DNA of 64,000 nucleotides from a virus: positions 50,592-114,591 of IMG/VR virus record IMGVR_UViG_3300025073_000817. One strand, written 5' to 3'. A program made the translations under genes and the position numbers. Numbering within the stretch: the stretch's first letter is position 1; every line of letters starts with the position of its first letter. Under the pieces are notes generated by a model. That model worked only from the letters and a program-made list of their open reading frames with translations. It ran no database searches and was not told the origin of the DNA. This document shows positions 47,150 to 55,573 of this stretch, piece by piece.

Positions 47150-48313
47150 ATGGCTATTAAATCTCTTACATATAGAATCTATCCTACTACATCACAAGAA
47201 CAGATGTTTAATCAGTTCTGTGGTAATAATAGATTTGTTTGGAATCACATGTTAATGAGAAATATTAAACATCATTTTGTGAGTGGAAAGTTTTTATTCG
47301 GGTATGATATGTGTAAAGAGTTACCGAAATTGAAAGAAGAACATGAATGGTTAAAACTATCTCCTAGCCAACCACTTCAACAACAATGCTTAGATCTAGA
47401 TAAAGCACTAAAAAATTGCTTCAAATCAGAATTTGGATTTCCTAAGTTTAAAAAGAAAAGAAAATCTAAAGAAAGTTTTAGGGTTAATCAAAACATTAAA
47501 ATATCTAAATCTAAAAAATCAATTAAGATTCCTAAAATTGGATTTATTAGAATCAAACCTAGAATTAATATTAATCTTAAAGATATTAAAAATGTAACCA
47601 TTAAAAAGCAAGGGAACAATTGGTGTCTTTATATCTGTCATCAATTCAGTATATTTAGAACTCCAATGTCAGGTAGAAAAGTCGGGTTAGATTTAGGAAC
47701 AGTAAGATTAGCAACTCTTTCTAATGGAAAAGTGATTGATAAATTTGAAGATGAAGAGTTACTGAAAAAGATTAAATCAACACAGAGAAAACTAGAAAGG
47801 AGGACTAGAAAAAATAAAAAACATAAAATGAAAAAGATTCAATCTATTAGTCGTGCAAAAACCAAGCAATCACTATCTAGATTGAATAAGAAACTTAGAG
47901 ACAAGAGAAAAGATTACTTAGATAAAGTTTCTAAGAAGTTAGTAAAGAAGTATGATATGATCTACATTGAAGACTTAAAGATCAAGAATATGACTAGACA
48001 AGTAAATAAAACTGATGATGGATCTCATAGAAGTGGTGTCAGTGCTAAATCAGGGCTCAATAGGGAAATACTGAATCAGTCTTGGGGACAACTGATTAAT
48101 ATGTTAGAATATAAGAGTCTTTGGTATAATAAAAAAGTGATAAAAGTTAATCCTAAGAACACTTCAAGAGAATGTAGCGAATGTGGATTCACTCACAAGA
48201 GAAATAGGAGATCACAATCTGACTTTAGATGTTTGAAGTGTGGATTCACAATGAATGCAGATCACAATGCTGCTATAAATATTAAGAGATTAGGATTGAG
48301 GTTAGCAGCTTGA
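47150..48313 (+). CDS. tnpB: TnpB RNA-guided nuclease (IS200/IS605 OrfB), copy 1
   Basis: A 387-residue protein with an intact RuvC core: Asp in GLDLGTVRLATLS (about 180), Glu in IYIEDLKIKNM (about 274), Asp in NADHNAAINI (about 370), and a zinc finger CSECGF...CLKCGF between the last two. No TnpA transposase is nearby, so the element is non-autonomous or domesticated. Several hairpins follow the stop, as expected for the guide (omega/re) RNA. ATG 47150 is chosen on alignment with the second copy at 63670. Confidence 0.9.
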   Translation: MAIKSLTYRIYPTTSQEQMFNQFCGNNRFVWNHMLMRNIKHHFVSGKFLFGYDMCKELPKLKEEHEWLKLSPSQPLQQQCLDLDKALKNCFKSEFGFPKFKKKRKSKESFRVNQNIKISKSKKSIKIPKIGFIRIKPRININLKDIKNVTIKKQGNNWCLYICHQFSIFRTPMSGRKVGLDLGTVRLATLSNGKVIDKFEDEELLKKIKSTQRKLERRTRKNKKHKMKKIQSISRAKTKQSLSRLNKKLRDKRKDYLDKVSKKLVKKYDMIYIEDLKIKNMTRQVNKTDDGSHRSGVSAKSGLNREILNQSWGQLINMLEYKSLWYNKKVIKVNPKNTSRECSECGFTHKRNRRSQSDFRCLKCGFTMNADHNAAINIKRLGLRLAA

Positions 48314-48420
48314 AATCAAAAAGGTTGGGACGCAACCATGTGGAGGACTCACAGAGTCCGTTGAAGCTAGAAAGTTCTACCTTAGATGGTAGATGCCTCT
48401 TAGAGGAAACGTCATGAAAT
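48314..48420 (+). ncRNA. Probable TnpB guide RNA (omega/reRNA) and element right end
   Basis: Four consecutive hairpins follow tnpB: GGTTG/CAACC (48323-48337), GGACTC/GAGTCC (48345-48359), TCTACC/GGTAGA (48376-48393) and CCTCTTAGAGG (48396-48406). No gene lies here. In TnpB elements the guide RNA overlaps the 3' end of the gene and ends at the element boundary, so the guide would begin somewhere near 48407-48425. Confidence 0.65.
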
Positions 48421-48445
48421 TAGTAAAAAGAAGAGGTGGTAAAAA

Positions 48446-48649
48446 ATGGGATTGTTTAGAAAATCAGAGAACGAAAAACTTGAAGAAAAAAACCAACAAA
48501 AAATTTTTGAAAGCAAAATATGCGATATGAGTAATGATAGAATTATAATGCTTGCATTGGGAAGACTATTATCAATGGGTGTGTCTAATGAAGAAGATGA
48601 ATTTCTTGCAGATCAATTGTATATTAGGTCTGGTATGGAGATACCATGA
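48446..48649 (+). CDS. Small helical hypothetical protein
   Basis: A 67-residue protein starting MGLFRKSENEKLEEKNQQKI; charged, then a helix (RIIMLALGRLLSMGVSNEED). AGAGGTGG 8 nt upstream, in or just after the TnpB element end. Not recognised. Confidence 0.6.
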   Translation: MGLFRKSENEKLEEKNQQKIFESKICDMSNDRIIMLALGRLLSMGVSNEEDEFLADQLYIRSGMEIP

Positions 48650-49059
48650 AGTTTGTAATTAAGGTAGCCAATAAAGATTTAAGTAACATTCATGAAGAGG
48701 AGTATGATCAAAATATAGATAATCCTGAAGAATGGGCTAAAGAAATAATCAAAAGATATAATGAAACACTTTACGAGGGGGATAAAGAAAGAGTTTTACT
48801 TGGCGTGAGAATATTAAACAAATTTTCAATAAAAGATCATGAATGGCAAAAGATAAATTTAGTAACAGTAAAAAGAAATGGCGCATATTGTGACCTTTAT
48901 AAATGCTCGAGATGTGAAATAACAGGAAAGTTATTTGGGTTAGGAGGATCTATTAGATTAGATCCAAAATACCAAAGAAATAAGGCATATCTTAGGTGTG
49001 ACACTAGTTTAAGATTACAAATTCAAAAAGGGAAGATTAAAAGAACTCCGGTTAAATAG
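48646..49059 (+). CDS. Hypothetical zinc-knuckle protein
   Basis: A 137-residue protein. Helical acidic first half (NPEEWAKEIIKRYNETLYEG), then KCSRCEITGKLFGLGG and a distal RCD: three Cys suggest a zinc site. Basic end (KGKIKRTPVK). ATGA overlap with the gene upstream. Confidence 0.62.
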   Translation: MKFVIKVANKDLSNIHEEEYDQNIDNPEEWAKEIIKRYNETLYEGDKERVLLGVRILNKFSIKDHEWQKINLVTVKRNGAYCDLYKCSRCEITGKLFGLGGSIRLDPKYQRNKAYLRCDTSLRLQIQKGKIKRTPVK

Positions 49060-49068
49060 AGGTATATA

Positions 49069-49491
49069 ATGAATGATTTACTTTATCCAAAAGGAATTGC
49101 ACTAAGATTTTATGAACCTATAGACATAAATGATGAAGACAATGTAGTAGTTAAACCTTGGGGATATGAGAAACTTATTGTAAGCACTGAAATATATAGC
49201 CTAAAACTTCTATATTGCGCTAATCAAGTCATTTCATCAAATGGTGCATTTCATTATCATAAACATAAAGATGAAACCTTTTATGTTCTAGATGGAATAA
49301 TAATGTTAGAATGGTTGCATGGAACTGCTGATAATTTTGTAGGCAAACCTAGATGCATTGAATTATCAAGAAATGAAACATTTAGAATTCAACCTTATAC
49401 TAGGCATCGCTTTAGATCAGTTACCGCCACGGCCACATTTTTAGAAGTAGCAAGTCAACATTCGTTTTTAGATTCATTCAAGGAGTCGTAG
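49069..49491 (+). CDS. Cupin-domain protein (sugar isomerase-like)
   Basis: A 140-residue protein with a single cupin: VKPWGYEKLI opening (as in mannose-6-phosphate isomerase-type cupins), metal ligands in FHYHKHKDETFYVLDG (about 65-80), and PYTRHRFRS for the distal His. A role in sugar-phosphate isomerisation or binding fits the nearby glycosyltransferase and PfkB kinase. The HEARO-like RNA of the IscB element begins right at its stop. Confidence 0.75.
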   Translation: MNDLLYPKGIALRFYEPIDINDEDNVVVKPWGYEKLIVSTEIYSLKLLYCANQVISSNGAFHYHKHKDETFYVLDGIIMLEWLHGTADNFVGKPRCIELSRNETFRIQPYTRHRFRSVTATATFLEVASQHSFLDSFKES

Positions 49492-49689
49492 CATACAATG
49501 ATTGACTTCGAGACTAAGCTGGTTGTTAAGCCGAGTATGCAGGTGAGTTTGTCCAGCTACCTGTTCTCACTAAACACCTCCGAATTTATCCAGTTTGGAG
49601 CTCTGTGGGATAGGAATCATGGGTTCTTATCGTTAAGACGTGAGACGCAGTTTGTCGAGGATACCGTAACCCGAGAGGAGATACCTTAA
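49492..49689 (+). ncRNA. HEARO/omega-RNA-like leader of IscB
   Basis: About 198 nt between the cupin stop and the iscB ATG are much more GC-rich than surroundings and contain possible stems, for example GTGAG (49543-49547) with CTCAC (49566-49570), CTCC with GGAG around 49577-49600, and TATCC with GGATA around 49588-49613. IscB proteins are encoded directly downstream of such an RNA, which binds the protein and carries the guide at its 5' end, here near 49470-49495. A 63-codon ORF across it (49498-49689) is probably incidental. Confidence 0.65.
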
Positions 49690-50862
49690 ATGGTCTTTGT
49701 CATAGATAGAGAATTTAAGCCATTGCTTCCTACCACTGAAGCAAGGGCAAGACTTCTTTTGAAGAAAAAGAAAGCATTTGTATATTCAGTGATTCCGTTT
49801 ACGATTCAATTGAAGAAAGTGATTAATAATCCTGTAGGCAAATTTAAAATCGGAATTGATGATGGAGCTAAAGAAGTAGGGATATCAATAGGTCACAAGA
49901 AAAATGTTGTATTTTGTGGAACTATTAAATTAAGGCAAGATGTACATAGAAAAATGTTGCAAAGAATGATGTATCGTAGAAATAGAAGAAATCGTAATTT
50001 AAGATATAGACAATGTAGGTTTTTGAATAGAAAAAGAGAAAAAGGTTGGATTCCTCCTTCTATAAGACAAAAGAAAGAATCAATTCTTAGAGTGATTGAT
50101 TTTATGATGAAAAGATTAAATATCACTAAATGTGTTGTCGAACAAGGACAATTTGATATTTCATCAATGAGTGCTGGATATAAATTGGTTGGGAAAGAAT
50201 ATCAACAATCTAGATATGAAGGTGAAAATTGGAGACAAAAGGTTCTATGGAGAGATAAATATATTTGTCAACATTGTAAAAGTAAAGAAAATTTAAATGC
50301 CCATCATATAATTCCTAGATCAAATGGTGGAACTAACATAGTTAAGAACGGATTGACTTTGTGCAAGAATTGTCATAATTCATTACATAATGGTAAATGG
50401 CTATTTAATAAAAGTGTTAAACAATTCAGATATCCAGCACATGTTCAACAAGGAAAATGGTTTTTATTTAATGCATTGAAAGAAAGATTTAAAAAAGTGA
50501 GAATTTGTTTTGGTTGGATGACTAAAAATAAAAGAATAGAACTTGGATTAAAAAAATCTCATGCAAATGATGCCTCAGCTATGATTAAGTCTTTTAAGTT
50601 TAAATGTAAGGAATATTTGATAATTCCCAAAAGAACCAAGGTATGGGAAAATAATCCAACTAAAACTTGTATTGAAAGAAATGGATTTAGACATTGGGAT
50701 ATTATAAAAGCAAAACATTATAAACTAGGGAATATAGTAGGATCTATTAGGAGCTTAAAAGTATTAGGAATTACTATACGTACAAACATTGATAGCAATT
50801 TCCCGATATCATATTCTAAATCTAAATTAATTTGGAGGCCAAGAAGATTAATTTTTATTTAA
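49690..50862 (+). CDS. iscB: IscB RNA-guided nuclease (RuvC-HNH)
   Basis: A 390-residue protein. An N-terminal PLMP-type domain (VFVIDREFKPLLPTTEARAR) is followed by RuvC-I KIGIDDGAKEVGISI (Asp about 56), an Arg-rich bridge helix (RMMYRRNRRNRNLRYRQCR), RuvC-II VVEQGQFDI (Glu about 150), an HNH domain (CQHCKSKENLNAHHIIPR...CKNCHNSLH, about 193-235) and RuvC-III LKKSHANDASAM. All catalytic positions appear present, so it should be active. It is the Cas9-ancestor family, here carried by a phage that also has TnpB. Ends 15 nt before the amidase gene. Confidence 0.93.
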   Translation: MVFVIDREFKPLLPTTEARARLLLKKKKAFVYSVIPFTIQLKKVINNPVGKFKIGIDDGAKEVGISIGHKKNVVFCGTIKLRQDVHRKMLQRMMYRRNRRNRNLRYRQCRFLNRKREKGWIPPSIRQKKESILRVIDFMMKRLNITKCVVEQGQFDISSMSAGYKLVGKEYQQSRYEGENWRQKVLWRDKYICQHCKSKENLNAHHIIPRSNGGTNIVKNGLTLCKNCHNSLHNGKWLFNKSVKQFRYPAHVQQGKWFLFNALKERFKKVRICFGWMTKNKRIELGLKKSHANDASAMIKSFKFKCKEYLIIPKRTKVWENNPTKTCIERNGFRHWDIIKAKHYKLGNIVGSIRSLKVLGITIRTNIDSNFPISYSKSKLIWRPRRLIFI

Positions 50863-50877
50863 TTAGGGAGGAGTGTC

Positions 50878-51399
50878 TTGGAATATAAAAATATTATTAT
50901 ACATCATTCTCTAACCAAAGATGGTGCTGTTGTTGATTGGCAAGCCATTCGGAGATATCATACTTCATGGAGGTATAATGGAAATATAATAACAAAAGAA
51001 GAATCAGAAAAATTAATATATGATGGTAAATCCGTAGAAGAACCTTGGATAGACATAGGATATAATTTCGGAATTGAAAGAATAAATAATGAATATGAGA
51101 CTTTAGTTGGTAGATCTTGGAATATTCCAGGAGCTCACACGAAAGGCCAGAATAGTAATAGCATTGGAGTATGTTGTGTGGGGAATTATGATGAAATAGA
51201 ACCACCTATGGAAATGATTGATAAACTAGTGAAACTTATAATAACATTAGTATCAACATTTGGAATATCAGTAATAAATGGAATACAAGGGCATAGAGCA
51301 TTTGCAAAGAAATCATGCCCTGGGAAATTATTTGATTTACAAAAGTTAGAGCGATATTGTCTAGCACCTTGGAAGCGTAACGAAATATATGGGGTATAA
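50878..51399 (+). CDS. N-acetylmuramoyl-L-alanine amidase (endolysin)
   Basis: A 173-residue protein read from TTG at 50878 (GGGAGGAG 6 nt upstream). Amidase_2/PGRP fold: IIIHHS at residues 6-11 (first zinc His), NFGIERINNEYETLVGRSW, GAHTKGQNSNSIGVCCVGNY (about 85-104), and GHRAFAKKSCPG with the second His and Cys ligands (about 139-147). T7 lysozyme-like length. Cleaves peptidoglycan for host lysis. No signal peptide, so it needs a holin or pinholin. Confidence 0.88.
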   Translation: MEYKNIIIHHSLTKDGAVVDWQAIRRYHTSWRYNGNIITKEESEKLIYDGKSVEEPWIDIGYNFGIERINNEYETLVGRSWNIPGAHTKGQNSNSIGVCCVGNYDEIEPPMEMIDKLVKLIITLVSTFGISVINGIQGHRAFAKKSCPGKLFDLQKLERYCLAPWKRNEIYGV

Positions 51400-51401
51400 A
51401 A

Positions 51402-51692
51402 ATGAAAAAGTATCCTGATATCAATTGGAACGGATTTGGTAAAAATATAACAGGAAATGTTGGAAAATGGAGATTGTTTAATATCAAACAAACTAAACCA
51501 AATGAGTATGAAATGACTTCTGAACTACCTGGGTTATCAAAAACTATTTGCCATACTAGTTTAATGCAATGCAAAAATCATGCAGACAAATCTTTTAAAT
51601 GGTGGCTAAACAGGCTTTTTGATAAAAAGGGAGTCCAAGGTAATCAAGAAGAGAAAAAGGAGATAGAATCTAATGCAATTCTTATTGAATGA
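51402..51692 (+). CDS. Small hypothetical protein
   Basis: A 96-residue protein starting MKKYPDINWNGFGKNITGNV. Polar alpha-beta, with two Cys (TICHTSLMQC). Follows the amidase by 2 nt; no TM helix, so not an obvious holin. Not recognised. Confidence 0.6.
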   Translation: MKKYPDINWNGFGKNITGNVGKWRLFNIKQTKPNEYEMTSELPGLSKTICHTSLMQCKNHADKSFKWWLNRLFDKKGVQGNQEEKKEIESNAILIE

Positions 51693-51879
51693 GGAAGAAT
51701 ATTATAACTTAAAGAATCTAAGAGACGAAGAATTAAAGAAATGGACTAATAGATCACAAAATCTATTTGCAATGCTTGTAGCAGCTAAAAAATATCCATG
51801 TATTAATCATGGATATTGTGATTCATGTGAATTAAAACATAGCGATGTTTGTTTCAAAACAAAGACCTATTCTAAATAA
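51673..51879 (+). CDS. Small Cys-cluster protein
   Basis: A 68-residue protein starting MQFLLNEEEYYNLKNLRDEE; helical, then CINHGYCDSCELKHSDVC, four Cys in a tight zinc-type arrangement. Overlaps the gene upstream by 20 nt behind an AAGGAG site. Confidence 0.62.
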   Translation: MQFLLNEEEYYNLKNLRDEELKKWTNRSQNLFAMLVAAKKYPCINHGYCDSCELKHSDVCFKTKTYSK

Positions 51880-51900
51880 TGAAACATCATGGAGAATAAC

Positions 51901-52932
51901 ATGCTAAACTCTAATCAAGAAATTCTTATTATTGGCGATATAATGCTAGATGTTTATCAGCATGTTGAGGTAAATAGAATAAGTCCTGAATCACCTACAC
52001 CTATATGTGATGTTAAAAACATAACATATGCTCCTGGTGGAGCTGGAAATGTTGCTGCTAATATAACTTCTTTAGGTGGTAATGTACACTTAATAGGAAG
52101 AATAGGATTTGATGCAAATGGAGAAATATTAGAAAAAACATTAAAAAGAAACAAAATTAGCTTCTATGGAAGTCGTAGCCATGACTATAAAACACCTACA
52201 AAGGTTAGAACTGTAAGTGAACATCATCATATTGTAAGGCATGATTTTGGTGAAAATCAACACCATGTTGTTACTGGATCGCCATACCTAGAACAATTAT
52301 CAAATACTATTGTAGAATTATCAAAAAAGGTTAAGGCTATTGTTATTTCTGATTATAATAAAGGATTTATTACTAGACCTATATATGCAACAATAATTAA
52401 CAATTCTAATGAAGTTCCAATATTCATTGATACTAAACAAAATATAATTAATTTTTGGGGAAAAAAAATCTTTGCGTTTAAACCAAATATGAAAGAATTC
52501 GAATATAATATAAAGTTGTTAGAAAATGAAGGTTTATATATAAGTCCTAATAATCTACTGTTTACAAATGAAATAGAAGCATTTATCAAATATTTAAGAG
52601 GGTTTCAAGGAACATATATCTCAAATGTTTTAGTGACACATGGCAAAGAAGGAATGATTCTTGGCACTCTAGTAGGTGATAAATACAATGCTTGGCAAAT
52701 AAATCCCATGAAAAAATTAAATGTCTATGACGTCACAGGGGCCGGTGATACTGCAATGGCGGCATTTGTAATGGCATGTGTCTCAGGATACTCTACAGAG
52801 CTTGCTGCTGGGATTGCCAACATTGCGTCGGGCATAGCTTGCTCTAAACTAGGAACATCAACTGTATCAATTCTTGAATTGATAGAAGTCAATGCTTTTC
52901 AAGAAGCTCAAGAGCTTGTGAGGAAAATCTGA
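51901..52932 (+). CDS. PfkB-family sugar kinase, HldE/RfaE kinase-domain type
   Basis: A 343-residue protein. ILIIGDIMLDVYQHVEVNRISPESPTP-like opening (shared with heptose-7-phosphate kinase), YAPGGAGNVAANI substrate loop (about 43-55), VISDYNKGF in the middle, and DVTGAGDTAMAAF with the catalytic Asp (about 279-291). These match the N-terminal kinase domain of HldE, which phosphorylates D-glycero-beta-D-manno-heptose 7-phosphate; the adenylyltransferase domain is absent. GGAG supports ATG 51901; ATG 51889 is also in frame. It fits with the GT9-like transferase as a phage-borne heptose pathway part. Confidence 0.8.
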   Translation: MLNSNQEILIIGDIMLDVYQHVEVNRISPESPTPICDVKNITYAPGGAGNVAANITSLGGNVHLIGRIGFDANGEILEKTLKRNKISFYGSRSHDYKTPTKVRTVSEHHHIVRHDFGENQHHVVTGSPYLEQLSNTIVELSKKVKAIVISDYNKGFITRPIYATIINNSNEVPIFIDTKQNIINFWGKKIFAFKPNMKEFEYNIKLLENEGLYISPNNLLFTNEIEAFIKYLRGFQGTYISNVLVTHGKEGMILGTLVGDKYNAWQINPMKKLNVYDVTGAGDTAMAAFVMACVSGYSTELAAGIANIASGIACSKLGTSTVSILELIEVNAFQEAQELVRKI

Positions 52933-52933
52933 T

Positions 52934-53470
52934 ATGAAAGTTTCATGTATGTTTTGTAACGAAGAAACAAATAGAAAACCAAATCAACTTTTTTATGTGT
53001 GTAATGAAATAGAATGCCAAAATAAAAAAGATAGATTGATATCTTTACGAAGACATTACTTAGCAATCTGCAGAAGATTGCATAAGTTTGTTAAATTATG
53101 TCCATATTGCAATAGAAATTTTTATTATTCAGATGTCAGAAGAATTTCATGTGGAGATGATGAATGTTTAGAAATGGCACATATAAACTTAGAACTTAAT
53201 AGAAAATCTAAAAGAGTTCATGGTTTACCGAAAGCATCTATGGAATTACTTGGTCCATCAGAACCACTATACCCTCCTAAAGAACATAAATGTCAAAGGT
53301 GCGGCACTAAAACACCTAATTATAAATTTTGTAACTCATGCCTAAGAGCTAAAAGCAAATCGTTAGGAATAGGAGGTAATGTAACTACAGGAGTATATTT
53401 TGAAATAGAAGATCTAATAGGCCAAGTATACCGTAAACAAAGTGACTATTATCCAGAAGGTAAATTTTGA
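52934..53470 (+). CDS. Multi-zinc-finger protein
   Basis: A 178-residue protein with at least three Cys clusters: CMFCN...CNEIEC (about 5-28), LCPYCNRNF...SCGDDEC (about 54-75) and CQRCGT...FCNSC (about 119-136). Basic linkers (RRHYLAICRRLHK). Probably nucleic-acid binding. Starts in a TGATATG overlap after the kinase. Confidence 0.68.
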   Translation: MKVSCMFCNEETNRKPNQLFYVCNEIECQNKKDRLISLRRHYLAICRRLHKFVKLCPYCNRNFYYSDVRRISCGDDECLEMAHINLELNRKSKRVHGLPKASMELLGPSEPLYPPKEHKCQRCGTKTPNYKFCNSCLRAKSKSLGIGGNVTTGVYFEIEDLIGQVYRKQSDYYPEGKF

Positions 53471-53474
53471 GATA

Positions 53475-54314
53475 ATGTCTAGAAAATATCAATTAAAAAG
53501 GCAACCACATTGTGGAACCCTGCCTGGCGAAATTTGGAAACCATGTGCTGTAATGGTTAAGAATAAACTAATAGAATTTCCTGATTATGAAGTATCAAAT
53601 CTAGCTAGAATTAGAGGGCTAATATATGATGATAAAACAGATAATTGGCCTGGTAAATTAGCTAATCAAAGGATATCTACCTCTGGATATTTAAACACTA
53701 AACTAAGTTTATGTAAAAATAAAATATGGATACGTACTGCCAGATTAGTAGCCCATGCTTTTTTAGGTCCATGCCCGAACAATAAAGAAGTAAATCATAT
53801 TGATGGGATTAAAACAAACAATAATATTAAAAATTTGGAATATGTGACTCATAAAGAAAATATGGAACACGCAGGGCGAATGGGATTATGTTCGAATAAA
53901 AAATCAAATGGGCAAAAAACTAAAGATCCAGTGCGTTGGACAAAAAATAATAAAATTAAATATGACTTATATTACAAAAAAATTTACAATATGCATCACC
54001 AAGGACTATCATCAAGGCAAATTGCTAAAAATCTTAATCTAACTAAGGTAGTTGTTACGAGACTTATGAAAAGAATGAATCTGCATAGAGAAAAATCTGA
54101 AGCTGAAAAATTAAAATGGAAAACACAAATAATAAAAAAACCAAAGAAACATACTAAGAAAAGTTTAGTTAAAGTAGGTAGAGAATTAGCCGAAACACAT
54201 AACGAACTTATGACCCAAATAGAATTTACCAAATTAACAGGAGTATCATTTAAGGTTGTTTATAAAAATTTTGGTTCATGGTTTAGATATAAACATATCG
54301 TAGGATTAAAATGA
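53475..54314 (+). CDS. HNH homing endonuclease with NUMOD-type DNA-binding region
   Basis: A 279-residue protein. EIWKP...FPDYEVSNLARIRGL (about 15-50) is a NUMOD4-like segment. ARLVAHAFLGPCPNNKEVNHIDGIKTNNNIKNLEYVTH-like residues (about 90-125) form the HNH_3 nuclease with the catalytic HID and N. Basic helix-turn-helix-like repeats follow (SSRQIAKNLNLTKVVVTRLM). Free-standing homing endonucleases of this type are common in large phages. ATG 53475. Confidence 0.88.
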   Translation: MSRKYQLKRQPHCGTLPGEIWKPCAVMVKNKLIEFPDYEVSNLARIRGLIYDDKTDNWPGKLANQRISTSGYLNTKLSLCKNKIWIRTARLVAHAFLGPCPNNKEVNHIDGIKTNNNIKNLEYVTHKENMEHAGRMGLCSNKKSNGQKTKDPVRWTKNNKIKYDLYYKKIYNMHHQGLSSRQIAKNLNLTKVVVTRLMKRMNLHREKSEAEKLKWKTQIIKKPKKHTKKSLVKVGRELAETHNELMTQIEFTKLTGVSFKVVYKNFGSWFRYKHIVGLK

Positions 54315-54925
54315 AAAAATTAATAAAGATATTAAACAAATTGCCTAAACCAGAAATCTTTTCTGAATATAAAATTATCAAACCTGATGAATTAATTTTT
54401 GATTTAATCGCTAGGTTGAAATGTTACACATGCGGCGGAGTGGGAAGATTTATCTTATGTCCATCATATCTTAAACTTACTTATCCTCAATTTGAAACTC
54501 TTGAATTATCAATGAATTTCGTAAATAGCTTTGATCACTGCATATTATTCATATGGAAAAATGATGGAACTAAAAGTTGGAAAATTAACAAAAAAGATCT
54601 ATCACATATAGACTTTAAAGTAAGGAAAGGTAGGCAGCTCAAAGGATGTGAAATGGGTCAATCAAGAGAAACATGTCAATTAATGGTAAGATATAAACGT
54701 GAACTAAAACAGCTTAATAAGAATGTGTTTGCTTTGCTTCAGGGTCATTGTGATAAATGCGGAATAAGATGCCCTAATCGCGATCATCCACCATGCCGCA
54801 GAAATGGCCTTCCATCATTAGAAGCTATTGGGATTGATGTGTATGCAACTATGGAAAAATTAGGAATTGAATATGAGTATCCTGTAATCAATGAATTAAC
54901 TACAATAACAGCAATTTTAATGTGA
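54311..54925 (+). CDS. DUF2284-like metal-binding protein
   Basis: A 204-residue protein. CYTCGGVGRFILCPSY (about 38-53) and QGHCDKCGIRCPNRDHPPCR (about 144-163), ending LEAIGIDVYATMEKLGIEYE, reproduce the Cys pattern and C-terminal signature I associate with DUF2284. Likely binds an Fe-S cluster or zinc. Role unknown. ATGA overlap with the homing endonuclease. Confidence 0.72.
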   Translation: MKKLIKILNKLPKPEIFSEYKIIKPDELIFDLIARLKCYTCGGVGRFILCPSYLKLTYPQFETLELSMNFVNSFDHCILFIWKNDGTKSWKINKKDLSHIDFKVRKGRQLKGCEMGQSRETCQLMVRYKRELKQLNKNVFALLQGHCDKCGIRCPNRDHPPCRRNGLPSLEAIGIDVYATMEKLGIEYEYPVINELTTITAILM

Positions 54926-54934
54926 GGTTAATTG

Positions 54935-55207
54935 ATGCTAGACGGAACATACTATTTCGAATGTAGATGTGGAACAGTAGAACATACCATTAGGTTTACA
55001 CTTGATAAAAAAGACAAAGAAATATATGCAGAGTTCCATCTTGATCCATATCATAGATGGCATAAAAGAATTTGGTTAGCAATAAAATATATCTTTAAAC
55101 AAGGACTTCACTATTCACATTTTGATTGTTGGATCATGGATGAAAATGATGTAGGTAGATTAAAAAATATGATAAACGAGTTTGAAAATATACGAAAGGA
55201 GGGCTAA
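54935..55207 (+). CDS. Conserved small phage protein
   Basis: A 90-residue protein starting MLDGTYYFECRCGTVEHTIR. The opening CxCG..EH.IRF, the DPYHRWHKRIWLAIKYIF segment and the YSHFDCWIM ending follow a pattern I recall from small proteins of many phages. CRCG may bind metal. Function unknown. Confidence 0.68.
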   Translation: MLDGTYYFECRCGTVEHTIRFTLDKKDKEIYAEFHLDPYHRWHKRIWLAIKYIFKQGLHYSHFDCWIMDENDVGRLKNMINEFENIRKEG

Positions 55208-55210
55208 ATA

Positions 55211-55570
55211 ATGGATGATAAGTTAAGATTTATAAGAGTTAAAGGACCCATTCATATCAATGAAGCAGGTATTAGCATAGAAAATATATGTGATTCTATA
55301 GCATTTTGTATTCATGTTGGGGATAAGGATTTTATTAAAATTTTAATCAAAAATCTTCTTCATTATGTAGATGAATCCATAACACATGATTTTGATGGGT
55401 TATATGATATCGAAGATCAAATTAATTGTAGTAATGGTAATCTTTACCATGAAGGTAAAGAATACATGCGACAGCTTTGTATTAATTTAATCAACACAAT
55501 AAAATTTCTTGATTCAAGACTCACGCTAATAGAAAGCCTGTGTGATTCAATAGATTATGAAGAGGAGTAA
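55211..55570 (+). CDS. Acidic helical hypothetical protein
   Basis: A 119-residue protein starting MDDKLRFIRVKGPIHINEAG. Helical, acidic, with a C-terminal INTIKFLDSRLTLIESLC stretch recalling the ends of the proteins at 36972 and 41216. GGAGG 10 nt upstream. Confidence 0.62.
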   Translation: MDDKLRFIRVKGPIHINEAGISIENICDSIAFCIHVGDKDFIKILIKNLLHYVDESITHDFDGLYDIEDQINCSNGNLYHEGKEYMRQLCINLINTIKFLDSRLTLIESLCDSIDYEEE

Positions 55571-55573
55571 AAT

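Noticed and set aside
47150-48313. Type V (Cas12) effector
   Set aside because: Length (387 residues), lack of Cas1/Cas2 or an array, and the IS605-like N-terminus identify TnpB.
49498-49689. 63-codon protein upstream of iscB
   Set aside because: Composition, position and possible stems fit a HEARO/omega RNA better. No convincing ribosome site and no domain.
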